Source: an uncultured Elusimicrobiales bacterium (lineage in GTDB: Bacteria > Elusimicrobiota > Elusimicrobia > Elusimicrobiales > Elusimicrobiaceae). Taken from it: a stretch of DNA of 64,000 bases. Made by a program: the position numbers and the translations under genes. The first letter of the stretch is position 1. Each line of letters starts with the position of its first letter. Positions 25,062 through 33,475 of the stretch are shown here, in pieces. The notes under the pieces are model-generated. The model was not told the origin of the DNA. It saw only the letters and a list, made by a program, of their open reading frames with translations, and searched no databases. The stretch is taken from positions 16,562 through 80,561 of the forward strand of contig CALUXG010000005.1 in the NCBI GenBank assembly GCA_944324685.1, read 5' to 3'.

Positions 25062-26138
25062 TTATTTTTTAAGGGAATTATTCAACTTATACTTTCGGGC
25101 CTTTTTGGACGGGTCCGCTATCACTACAAATCCTTGCCGTACCCACTTTTGGAGTAACTGCCTAGCCGTCCGGCCTGCAAAGTGGAACAGTTCTTCCACT
25201 TCTTTGGCCGTAATAAATTCGTTCTTTTCAAATAAAGCTAACGCCTGTTTTTGTCTTCCATCCAATGCATTAATGGTTTTGCTTTGGTCCTTTTCGGCAC
25301 TTTGTAATTGTAAATGCTTTTGCACGCTTTGGAACGAATAAAGCATCCCGGACACAAAGAACTCAATCCAGCCCGTTATATCAGCTTCTGCCCGCCCCAT
25401 ATAATAGTTATGAGAGGGTCCTACCGCCAATGCATTATAGTAATCTTGGATGTGCTGATAATAATACTCTTCCAAATTGTAAATACCTTTAAGGTCATAA
25501 CCACTTTGGTGTAGTAGCAACGTGGTCAAAATACGGGCAGTTCTACCGTTGCCGTCATAATAAGGGTGTATAGTGACGAACTGGTAATGGGCAATAGCCG
25601 CTACCACTGGGATAGGCAAGGTATGGGTGCTTTCGTTAATCCACTCCACCATTCCGGTCATTAGGGGACCAACATCTTTGGCTTCCGGGGGCATATAGAT
25701 GATAATACCTGTTTGGGAATCTACTACCGAGTTTTGTTCCATTCGGTACGGTGTAGGAGTATTATTGCCAATAATTAGCCCATGTAAAGTTTGGATGTTC
25801 GTTTCGGTAACGGTATGCTTGTTGGCTAGTACTGCCACCTCATCCAAGGCCCGAAAATAGCCCTTTACTTCCTTTTCATCCCGCTCCCGGCCCTGAATAG
25901 CTTGCCCTTTTAACACTTCCCGGACTTCCCGCTCTGTTAAACGGTTTCCCTCAATTACGGTGGAATAGTGCGTGGTCACAATGCGGGAGGTTTCCTTAAG
26001 CCCGGCTAGGACTTTAGACGTTAATGGCATACCCTTGACCTGCTCTTTGATTTGGTCTATCTGATAGAGTTTCTCTAAGAGAGATTGGGTAATTTGGTAG
26101 TTTGGATGAAATGTTATTGGCATATTATTGGCGCTCAT
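25062..26138 (-). CDS. Fic family AMPylase-type protein with C-terminal winged helix
   Basis: Fic proteins transfer AMP (or other nucleotide parts) to target hydroxyls. The catalytic motif HPYYDGNGRTAR is complete (around residue 190). An N-terminal inhibitory helix motif of the S/TxxxE(G/N) type is present as STVIEGN, so the enzyme is probably auto-inhibited. The C-terminus (KQALALFEKNEFITAKEVEE, then GRTARQLLQKW) looks like a DNA-binding winged helix. An inverted repeat overlaps the start codon, consistent with autoregulation. The ATG at 26138 was chosen over the TTG at 26147. Targets unknown. Confidence 0.87.
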   Translation of the reverse strand: MSANNMPITFHPNYQITQSLLEKLYQIDQIKEQVKGMPLTSKVLAGLKETSRIVTTHYSTVIEGNRLTEREVREVLKGQAIQGRERDEKEVKGYFRALDEVAVLANKHTVTETNIQTLHGLIIGNNTPTPYRMEQNSVVDSQTGIIIYMPPEAKDVGPLMTGMVEWINESTHTLPIPVVAAIAHYQFVTIHPYYDGNGRTARILTTLLLHQSGYDLKGIYNLEEYYYQHIQDYYNALAVGPSHNYYMGRAEADITGWIEFFVSGMLYSFQSVQKHLQLQSAEKDQSKTINALDGRQKQALALFEKNEFITAKEVEELFHFAGRTARQLLQKWVRQGFVVIADPSKKARKYKLNNSLKK

Positions 26139-26149
26139 ATATGCCAATA
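26115..26149. promoter_or_regulatory. Inverted-repeat operator over the fic start codon
   Basis: TATTGGCATA (26115-26124) and TATGCCAATA (26140-26149) are perfect 10-bp arms, 15 nt apart, that straddle the ATG. A further TATGCCATTA half-site follows. Likely bound by the Fic protein's own winged helix. Confidence 0.55.
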
Positions 26150-26236
26150 TTATGCCATTAAATATGTGGGGTTGTCAAGAGAAATGTGTGTCTTGGGAAA
26201 GATATTTTATTATATCTATTGATAGAATACCAGCTG

Positions 26237-27040
26237 TTACTTTTCGAGTATTTTTTCTATGTTAGGTATATCGATATCAAATTTTACTTTATGATATTTG
26301 AGGCCAATATATGTTCCAATAGCGGTTGGACGATATCTTTTTAGATCAGAATTTTCCCATTTCTTCTTTATGAATTGATAAACATCAGATTCTTGGACGG
26401 ATTTTATGTCTATATTGGGATATCTGTTGGAATTATATTTTTGATTGAAGTCTATATAACCGGGTTCAACCAGAGATAAACAACCTGTGTATGATAAATA
26501 TTCAAAATCAATAGTTTTGAATTGTGTATCATACAAAGGTTTAAATGTTACCGTAAGATTTTGTATAAGATCTGTTGTTTCTTTCCCTTCAATCTTACAT
26601 TTGTGAAATAATGCCAAGATATGGAGAATTCTAAACTGACGTTCTAAAAGCTTGCTGATAGTGCGTATGGATTCCTGAGAAATTATTTTTAAAAAATCAT
26701 TTTTTGTATTTATTCTATCTATTATAATTTCTTCAATAGTTTTGTCTATGTTTGTGTTATGTTTTTGTGCTGAGATTTTTATGGCTTCCAGATAAGTTTG
26801 CAAAAATGCGTAGTCTTGTTTCATTTCATCCCAATTATTAGGCAACAATCGGGGGCCAATCTCGGACATAAGTTTATTATGGGCTAATAAGAGTTCTTTT
26901 TGGATCATATTATGGACATCTTGATATGTCAGGCCAAAGTTAAAAAAAGTTTGATTACGTTTATCGTTCCCACCAATGATTAAGTTGTTATTTTGCGTAT
27001 CAGCAAATTTGACTTCGGGATTGATGTTTACTAATCCCAC
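26237..27040 (-). CDS. Partner protein of the zinc-hook ATPase, LPO_1073/Vpar_1526-like
   Basis: 267 aa, helical. Near the N-terminus NNNLIIGGNDKRNQTFFNFG, followed by LTYQDVHNMIQKEL, resembles the GDNS...GLTYxEV pattern I associate with the LPO_1073/Vpar_1526 family; this is recollection and not a search. The GTG start at 27040 has a poor ribosome site. A better-placed ATG at 27107 (AGGAAAAGAAC upstream) opens another frame reading MFNWINKTYTLQNK, which would join this ORF after a small indel, so the 5' end may be frameshifted. It lies just downstream of the ATPase gene in the same direction. Confidence 0.5.
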   Translation of the reverse strand: MGLVNINPEVKFADTQNNNLIIGGNDKRNQTFFNFGLTYQDVHNMIQKELLLAHNKLMSEIGPRLLPNNWDEMKQDYAFLQTYLEAIKISAQKHNTNIDKTIEEIIIDRINTKNDFLKIISQESIRTISKLLERQFRILHILALFHKCKIEGKETTDLIQNLTVTFKPLYDTQFKTIDFEYLSYTGCLSLVEPGYIDFNQKYNSNRYPNIDIKSVQESDVYQFIKKKWENSDLKRYRPTAIGTYIGLKYHKVKFDIDIPNIEKILEK

Positions 27041-27139
27041 ATCCCCAATTATTGGTTGTGCTCCTTTTATTTTGTAAAGTATATGTTTTATTTATCCAGT
27101 TAAACATATGTTCTTTTCCTGTTGTTAATAATACAATTA

Positions 27140-29381
27140 TTAATTTTGTAATTGGGTAATTTGGCCTGGACAAATAGTTTGGAGATATTGGACAATACTT
27201 TTACAACAATCTATTAAGTTAGCATCGGTACAAGGTGAACAAGTCCTAATGCGTCCGTGAGACAAATCATGGATCAAGCTATAACTAGATTTACAAGATT
27301 CAAAAATATGTTCTTGCTTTACGAAATCATAGAGTTCCATTTCAGGATATTTGAAATTACAAAGTGTTTCTAATACGTGTCGAATGGAATTGGGAGTTTG
27401 AAAAGTTGGTTTCGATTTTTGAATACTAATATCAAAAATATGTCGCAGATGATGTTCATAGGGCAATAGGTATTTGCTGTCTAGTTCACTTAATTTTGAA
27501 TGATCTAGAAATAATGCAGTTGAGATAATTTTATTTTTAATTAAAATACTCATAAATTCAATATTATGAGTTAAAATACTAAAACGAGAATACATTAATT
27601 CAAAATTGATTTTGAGATCTCTTATCTCTTGCGCTACCTGATAAACAAAATTAAAATCAAGACTTGATATAGGGTCATCAATTATTAATAACAATCGTCG
27701 ATAATCTTCTTTATTATTTACTAAAGAGTGGATCAGTGCTAGGAAATAACAAAATGCAAGAATACTCTTTTCACCTTCACTTATTTTATCTAAAGCAGAT
27801 TCTTGTAATGGATAAGTATCATTTAGTTTAAGGAAATGCTTTTTGGGATCATATGTATATCTATCCTTAAAGAACTCTTTTAATAATTTAGAAAATTCAT
27901 TGTCAATTGCATCTTGTTTTGCTATTTTTGAATTTTCTTGTTTTTTCTTTATTTCTTGTTCTAATTTATTTATTTCTTCCCGATAATTTACAATTTTATT
28001 AATATCTGGAAGATTCTTATTGCGTAATTCATATAGCAGTGCGGTGCAAAGATTTTGGCGTAATTTTTTTCTTCTCCATTTGTTGAAATCTTTTTACCCT
28101 CTAAATCTACGACGAGTTGGTTTTGTAATGGAAGTTCTTTTTGTATTTTTTCTACAATGTCCGCAATAGCATCTATTTGCCGGTTACAATCAAAGTCAAT
28201 TCTTTCTTTTGAAAGCATTTTTTGATCTAATAAAGTATCAATAACCTTAATGTCGTTCTCGATAGTTTCAAAATCAATATCCAAAGAAAAAGTTTGTTCC
28301 TTTATGGAGGGGAAATATTCTTTTTGAATATTATATTTTGATACAATATCGAGCAATTCCGTGCGATAGGTTTGAATTTGTGTTATTAATGATTTTAAAT
28401 AATTTTTTGCTTGTGATATATCTTTAGCACATTTACCTTCTTTATCAGTGAAATAAGTTATGTATCCGTCGATAATGTGTTTAGCTGTTTCATTAAGAGA
28501 TTGTTCGCAGAAAGGGCATACAGCGGGAGGTGTATCTAAAAGCGAAACTCCTTGTTCTATGAAAGAATAATGCTCTTGGATCTTCTTTTTGTATTTTTCT
28601 GCTACATTAACAAGAGATACTTCTCTTGTCAGTAATTGATTAATCTCATACAAGGGTTTTATATTTGGTTGGAAATATAATTGAGATAAAGAGGGTAAAT
28701 CTTTTGGCAAATTTTGTAGCTTTTCTAAGCTAATCTTTATATCTTGAACTTTTTGTGTTGGTTGTTGTTCTTCAAAAATACGTTCGTAAGTAATGTTTGA
28801 ATATTCTTTAAGGGTAGAAATATATTTAACAGCAGTACTGATATTTTTCTTTTCTTGATTAATATCATTCCTTATTTTTTCTTCAAGTTCATTAAGTTGG
28901 GAAACGAGAGAGATTTTTTTGTTTTCGAGTTCCGCAATTTTTGCGTTGGTTTCACCTATAATAATTTCTCCAGGGATAGCATTTTTGAGCGTAAATGTAT
29001 TAAGGGTGAGATTTCTATTTATAAAATCCCTATTAAATGTGTGTATGATCCATTTGGAATCTTGAGAACAATGGGGTCCTTCATTAATATTCTCTGTCAA
29101 CGTGAAAATATTTTTTATTTCAGGGGAATTCGAGGTTGGTTTGGAAGAAAAGCTGAATTCAAACTTCGCTTTTTTTCTCCAAAAGATAGTAGCGGAGAAG
29201 TTGCAACAGATTGTTTATTTTGTTGGGCATCTTGAAGACAGGAGAAAACTCTACTAATAAAAGTCTTCCCGGATCCATTATTGGCAAAAATCGCCAAATT
29301 AAGTGCTTTTATATCTTTTGTAAATGATAAATCGCTTAATGGTCCTATGTTATTGATAACCAATTTGAAAGTATTTGTCAT
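27140..29381 (-). pseudogene. AAA_13/RloC-like zinc-hook ATPase, broken by two A7 frameshifts
   Basis: Three consecutive frames form one protein of about 747 aa. Walker A is NNGSGKTFISR near the N-terminus. A long coiled coil follows, with a CPFC zinc-hook-like motif midway. A second coiled coil leads to the ABC signature SEGEKSILAF, Walker B LLLIIDDPISSLD and a SILTHN switch-His. This is the SMC/Rad50-like layout of AAA_13 proteins, which include the RloC/PrrC anticodon nucleases. The frame changes at seven-T runs on the plus strand at 29170-29176 and 28064-28070; one extra base at each restores the frame. The C-terminal effector region is unlike anything I recognise. Confidence 0.7.
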
Positions 29382-29536
29382 ATTTAGAAAACGAAATTAT
29401 TAATAATATAAACAGTATATCATATTATATATAAAACAAATTAATTTTATTTGATAATTAAAGTCGAATTTATAGGGAAACCATGTAGGGCTATATTTAT
29501 GATTATTGCTAGTTGTTTTTACACCTTACCGGGTTT

Positions 29537-30478
29537 TTAGGGTTCTATATGTTTAGGACATTTGTTTAGATAATTCTCAAGTTGTTTATGCAAAGTTTGT
29601 TTCAGTTCCTTGGGGCTTATTATTTGGATAGGGGGCAGCCAGCGTTGGATTTGCGGAAGGACCTGCATAAAATTAGCTGTTTTGCACGAAATGAGCAAAG
29701 AACCGTCTTTTAGTTCTTTTTCAATTTTTTGGTAGGGGAAAAATTCTACCTCTTTAAAATATCCGGCAATGGGTGGGGCAATTTTTAGTTTAATTTCTAC
29801 ATTTTGCTCCGTATCAAACCAAATATTGGGCGACTGTGCCAATTTGTCGTCAATGGCGACAGGCGCAAAAGTTTGAGCATGGGTACGTACTTGATCAATA
29901 CGCCCAAGTGAAAATTTCATGAAGGTATTCCAACTATTAAGGGTAATTAAGTACCAAAATCCGTCAAATAGGGCTATTTTTAAGGGACGCACCTGACGGC
30001 TCCAGGCCCGTTTAGTTTTGGACTTATAATAAACATCTATATACTGGTGTGTTAAAATGGCCTGTTCTAATTTTTCCAAAATAGCAGGGGAAATACTATG
30101 CCACATCCGCGGCATTTTAATAAAGTAGATATCTTGCGGATTGGGGCGCACAAATTGTTCGGTCAGCCGTTTAAAACTGGCGTGCCAGTTGGAGCCCAAA
30201 GATTCGGCTAACTGCCCGGTAAGGGCAAGGAGTGCTTTATCTCGCGCGGAAAGCGGCATCTTGCGCAAGGAAAACCCTTCCACAAACCCATATCTCCCAG
30301 CAGCAATTTCGGTCAAAGGAAACCCGGCGCGTTCTATCTCGTGTAAATCGCGTTGTAAGGTGCGCGCGGAAAAGCCGAGTTCTTTGGCTTCTTGCGTAAG
30401 CGTAATGCGCCCCCTGTCTAACTTATTAAGTAGATACAAAATACGGGTAAATTTATGCAAGGTGGCAGATTTAATCAT
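29537..30478 (-). CDS. WYL-domain transcriptional regulator (BrxR/CapW-like layout)
   Basis: 313 aa. The N-terminal winged helix (LTQEAKELGFSARTLQRDLH) is followed by a WYL domain (residues about 140-215, with RQVRPLKIALFDGFWYLITL) and a C-terminal extension, the layout of BrxR/CapW regulators that repress phage-defence operons. Its promoter (TTGGCA, 17 nt, TATAAT) ends 6 nt before the ATG, so the mRNA should be leaderless. A 22-nt palindrome upstream is the likely operator for the divergent RNA/operon. The ligand of the WYL domain is unknown. Confidence 0.85.
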   Translation of the reverse strand: MIKSATLHKFTRILYLLNKLDRGRITLTQEAKELGFSARTLQRDLHEIERAGFPLTEIAAGRYGFVEGFSLRKMPLSARDKALLALTGQLAESLGSNWHASFKRLTEQFVRPNPQDIYFIKMPRMWHSISPAILEKLEQAILTHQYIDVYYKSKTKRAWSRQVRPLKIALFDGFWYLITLNSWNTFMKFSLGRIDQVRTHAQTFAPVAIDDKLAQSPNIWFDTEQNVEIKLKIAPPIAGYFKEVEFFPYQKIEKELKDGSLLISCKTANFMQVLPQIQRWLPPIQIISPKELKQTLHKQLENYLNKCPKHIEP

Positions 30479-30484
30479 AACTTT

Positions 30485-30513
30485 ATTATATTCTATTTCA
30501 TTTTCTGTGCCAA
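30485..30513 (-). promoter_or_regulatory. Near-consensus promoter of the WYL gene
   Basis: On the minus strand TTGGCA (30508-30513) and TATAAT (30485-30490) are separated by exactly 17 nt. Only 6 nt separate the -10 box from the ATG at 30478. Confidence 0.75.
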
Positions 30514-30524
30514 TAATGTTACAA

Positions 30525-30552
30525 TTTGCATAAGGGAATTATCCCTTATGAA
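30525..30552 (+). promoter_or_regulatory. Palindromic operator inside a promoter facing the four-gene operon
   Basis: CATAAGGGA (30529-30537) and TCCCTTATG (30542-30550) form perfect arms around ATTA. They fill the spacer between a -35-like TTTGCA (30525-30530) and a -10-like TATGAA (30547-30552) on the plus strand. A dimeric repressor such as the WYL protein bound here would block transcription. Confidence 0.5.
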
Positions 30553-30558
30553 TTTGTG

Positions 30559-30734
30559 CATTATTTTAGGAAGCTTGGTTGGGGCCAAGCAGAGCTGACG
30601 GATACGTCCGGCGGCACTTTGGAATCCTCAAAATAATCGTTCTTGTTTGTCTCCTTTCGGGGACGGACAGGCGGCGGTTATGTGGGTTATTCCAAAGGCT
30701 CAACGTAACGCGCCGCCTTTTTATTTGTCCGTCT
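30559..30734 (+). ncRNA. Structured RNA or attenuator leader with terminator
   Basis: No ORF is supported here, but the plus strand can fold extensively. GCTTGG/CCAAGC and CGGA-TACG-TCCG are local hairpins, and GTCTCC/GGGGAC is a third. A long hairpin AGGCGGC (30669-30675)/GCCGCCT (30712-30718) is followed by TTTTTATTT. GGACGGACA can pair either back to TTTGTCTCC or forward to TGTCCGTC (30727-30734), so alternative folds exist, as in an attenuator. It could be an independent RNA of about 165 nt or the operon leader. No known RNA family is recognised. Confidence 0.45.
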
Positions 30735-30809
30735 AAATATAGCATAGCAAAGTAATGCGACAAGTGAGTTGTCGCACAGACTTGATAAGATACAAATAAC
30801 GAGGGTCTT

Positions 30810-31043
30810 ATGAGTCAAATAATTGTGGTGGGTAAAGAAATGCTGCGTATTAGCCCTAAAAATGCGAGTCATATAGAATATTCTTACAATGGCGGGCGCA
30901 GTTGGCTTGTGCGTTATTTAGGCACAACCGCCGGGCAGTTTAAAGATTTGCAAATTGTGGGTAATGAAATTATTGCCTTAACTAGCAAAGGCACGTTTTA
31001 TTCCAAGACTCAGGGAAGAACGTGGCTGTTTAGGAGCAAGTAA
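30810..31043 (+). CDS. Small protein with two Asp-box-like turns
   Basis: 77 aa. Two related segments, SYNGGRSWLVR and SKTQGRTWLFR, have the Sx(D/N)xGxxW form of Asp-box/BNR beta-hairpins, arranged around a short beta-rich stretch. Function unknown. The start is supported by GAGGGT. Its stop is 2 nt from the next ATG, making it first in the four-gene operon behind the operator and structured RNA. Confidence 0.6.
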   Translation: MSQIIVVGKEMLRISPKNASHIEYSYNGGRSWLVRYLGTTAGQFKDLQIVGNEIIALTSKGTFYSKTQGRTWLFRSK

Positions 31044-31045
31044 AT

Positions 31046-32881
31046 ATGTCAATAAATTGGAATTCCATGTTTCTTTCTGTCGCAACGGGAGTGGAACAAA
31101 TTATAAAAATTGTTTGGCTTGTCCTTTCGTTTTTACCAATGGGGTATTTTCGTTTTATTGTGGATTGTTGGAATTCTCATCCTTTTTGGACAATCTTTCT
31201 TTCTCCTTTTATTATAGCAGGTGCTATTATTATCCTTTATTTAGAAGGAGGGTTGTTATATCTGCTAGGTATAGGTTTTGTAAAATTATGTGAATTATTG
31301 ATGGAAGGTGTTGGTAAGAGTATATTTTTGATAACCGAAATTATTTCTTGGTTACTGTGTGCGTTTAAAACAATGGTGCATTGGATTTATATGTGTACTG
31401 TCGGTTGGATTGGTCTATTATATGCACGTCTGGTATATGGGAAAAAACAAATTGGATATTATCCGGATTCTTGGGCTGTGCGTCAGATTTATTACCTTAA
31501 AAATGGACAAAAAAACGGTCCGGAAAAATTTTATTATCACTCTGGTAAAATAAATAAAATACAAACATGGCAACAGGGGAAAAAGCAAGGAGCATTTACT
31601 ATTTTTTATCCATCGGGCGAAGTGTATTTCTTCGGGCAGTATAAGGATGATGTGCTTGTGCAACCTATAAAAGTAAATTATTTAGAGCATTCTCAAAGGA
31701 TATCTTTAGACTTAACACAAATAAACAGAGACTATGTAAACAAGCAACAACAACTTTGCAAAAATTATCAACAGGAATACGAAGAATTGACGCAAGTAGA
31801 GCTTGATGTGATAGAAGATGCCTGCGACGCATACAAAGGGAATTGGCTTATCGAAGTAGCTCGGTGGTCTTATAGATTACAAGTGAAATATCCTAAAAAA
31901 GTTATCAAATCAGTTACGGGCATCAAAGCATATCAGGACCGCAAGAAAGCCAAACAATTAGTAGCAATATGTTCCCCTTGGTATGAGACTGCTTGCCAGA
32001 CGACTCAATATCACCAACGGAAAATGAGAAAAAGTATCAATGATTTAGGCAAGATACGTTTAGAGGTTTTGCAAGGAGTTGTGGGAGAATTTTTGGGTTG
32101 TCTGAAAGATATGAATCAAAAAAATAAAATCAACTACTATGAATTGCTTGGAAAAATCGGAATTACCCCACAAGTGGCTAAAGAATTTGGTGATATAGAT
32201 ATGTCGGTATCAAAGTTATCTTCCAATACACTATTGGTAGGCACTTTGGGTACTTTAACAGCTGCTAGCACACCAGCTGCTGTTACTTCTGCTGTTGCCG
32301 CTTGGGCAACTGCTTCTACGGGTACGGCTATTTCTTCGCTTAGTGGGGCTGCGGCTACCAATGCAACCTTAGCGTGGTTAGGTGGAGGAAGTATTGCTTC
32401 TGGCGGTGGCGGTATGGCGGCCGGTGCGGCTACATTAACCACGGCTACCACTATGGCTACGGCGGGAGTGGCAATTGTGGCCGCAGGACTAATGGCTACT
32501 GTGCATTATTCTAATAAGTTGACCAAAATTACCGAAAAAGCTGCCAATATGGCGGTAGATATAGCAAAAATGGAAGGAAGCTGGGTGGCTATGGATGCTA
32601 TTGTTGAGCGAGCTAATGAACTGACAAAAGCTACTTTTGAAATACAACAAAAAGCATTGGCCGCTCTTGAAAGACTTAAGCCACTTGCCCCTGATTTTAA
32701 TACCCAAGATGAATACTACAACAAAACATTCCGCACCACGGCGCGGTTGGTAGAGGCACTTATCGGGTTAGTTAAAATTGCTTTGCTGGATGAAGTGGGA
32801 AACTTGAATGATATGGGACTCAAAGAAATAGCTCATACAAGAGAAATAATAAAAAATACGGAGTTGGTAACTTATGAATAA
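31046..32881 (+). CDS. Membrane protein with MORN-like repeats and Gly/Ala-rich hydrophobic hairpin
   Basis: 611 aa, not assigned to a family. N-terminal hydrophobic helices (residues about 15-130) are followed by MORN-2-like repeats (LKNGQKNGPEKFYYHSGKI, then QGKKQGAFTIFYPSGEVYF; about 150-200) and a charged helical middle. A strongly hydrophobic Gly/Ala/Thr-rich stretch (about 395-490, including AAATNATLAWLGGGS and ASGGGGMAAGAA) precedes a C-terminal helical domain. The last hydrophobic block could form a membrane-inserting hairpin, as in pore-forming proteins; this is inference. The stop overlaps the next gene by 8 nt. Confidence 0.6.
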   Translation: MSINWNSMFLSVATGVEQIIKIVWLVLSFLPMGYFRFIVDCWNSHPFWTIFLSPFIIAGAIIILYLEGGLLYLLGIGFVKLCELLMEGVGKSIFLITEIISWLLCAFKTMVHWIYMCTVGWIGLLYARLVYGKKQIGYYPDSWAVRQIYYLKNGQKNGPEKFYYHSGKINKIQTWQQGKKQGAFTIFYPSGEVYFFGQYKDDVLVQPIKVNYLEHSQRISLDLTQINRDYVNKQQQLCKNYQQEYEELTQVELDVIEDACDAYKGNWLIEVARWSYRLQVKYPKKVIKSVTGIKAYQDRKKAKQLVAICSPWYETACQTTQYHQRKMRKSINDLGKIRLEVLQGVVGEFLGCLKDMNQKNKINYYELLGKIGITPQVAKEFGDIDMSVSKLSSNTLLVGTLGTLTAASTPAAVTSAVAAWATASTGTAISSLSGAAATNATLAWLGGGSIASGGGGMAAGAATLTTATTMATAGVAIVAAGLMATVHYSNKLTKITEKAANMAVDIAKMEGSWVAMDAIVERANELTKATFEIQQKALAALERLKPLAPDFNTQDEYYNKTFRTTARLVEALIGLVKIALLDEVGNLNDMGLKEIAHTREIIKNTELVTYE

Positions 32882-33455
32882 GGAAGAAATATTAGATTTT
32901 TTGAAAAAGAAAGGTATTGAGTTTGCACGTGAAAAGGTGCAGGCTTTTTTGGAAACACAGCCAGAAGAGCAGGGCCCACAGGAAGTAATAGAGCCCGAAG
33001 TGGTAGATATATCTAAATACGAAGACGGAGATGCTTTTGAAGCACAATTTCATCAAGAGTTGCAAGATATGTCTAAAGACCTTACTCCGGAAAAGATGTT
33101 AGTGTTTGTAGGACGTTTAACAAAAATGACTTTTGAAGTTCAAAAATTTTGCGAAGTACAAGAAACTAAACGTACGCTAATCAATGCTCAACGTGAGATT
33201 ATGGTCAAAAAGATTCAAGCACAAAAAGAAGTTATGCTTGTATATTTGGAAAAGTCTTTTGATGAACGTAAGAAAAATTTTGCCAAATTATTTAGCTTGG
33301 TAGATGAGGCAATGGTCCATAATAATGACCGCCAGTTGGACTTGGCCTTACGCAGTATCAATATGCTGGCAGCTTCTTCGCCGTTTAAGGCATTGCGCAG
33401 CGTGGAAGAAACCAAGAAGGCCTTGGAAGATAAAAACCACGAATGGGATTTTTAA
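32874..33455 (+). CDS. Helical partner protein of unknown function
   Basis: 193 aa, acidic N-terminus then coiled-coil-like helices, ending with a motif that looks conserved (LRSINMLAASSPFKALRSVE, then a HEWDF tail). No membrane segment. It overlaps the MORN/hairpin protein gene by 8 nt and probably interacts with its product, perhaps as an immunity or regulatory partner; that is inferred from coupling only. Confidence 0.55.
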   Translation: MNKEEILDFLKKKGIEFAREKVQAFLETQPEEQGPQEVIEPEVVDISKYEDGDAFEAQFHQELQDMSKDLTPEKMLVFVGRLTKMTFEVQKFCEVQETKRTLINAQREIMVKKIQAQKEVMLVYLEKSFDERKKNFAKLFSLVDEAMVHNNDRQLDLALRSINMLAASSPFKALRSVEETKKALEDKNHEWDF

Positions 33456-33475
33456 GGGATTTGTCGTTCGTAATT

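Noticed and set aside
30566..30763. 65-aa minus-strand ORF across the structured RNA
   Set aside because: No ribosome site or domain; it lies over a GC-rich hairpin and terminator on the other strand.
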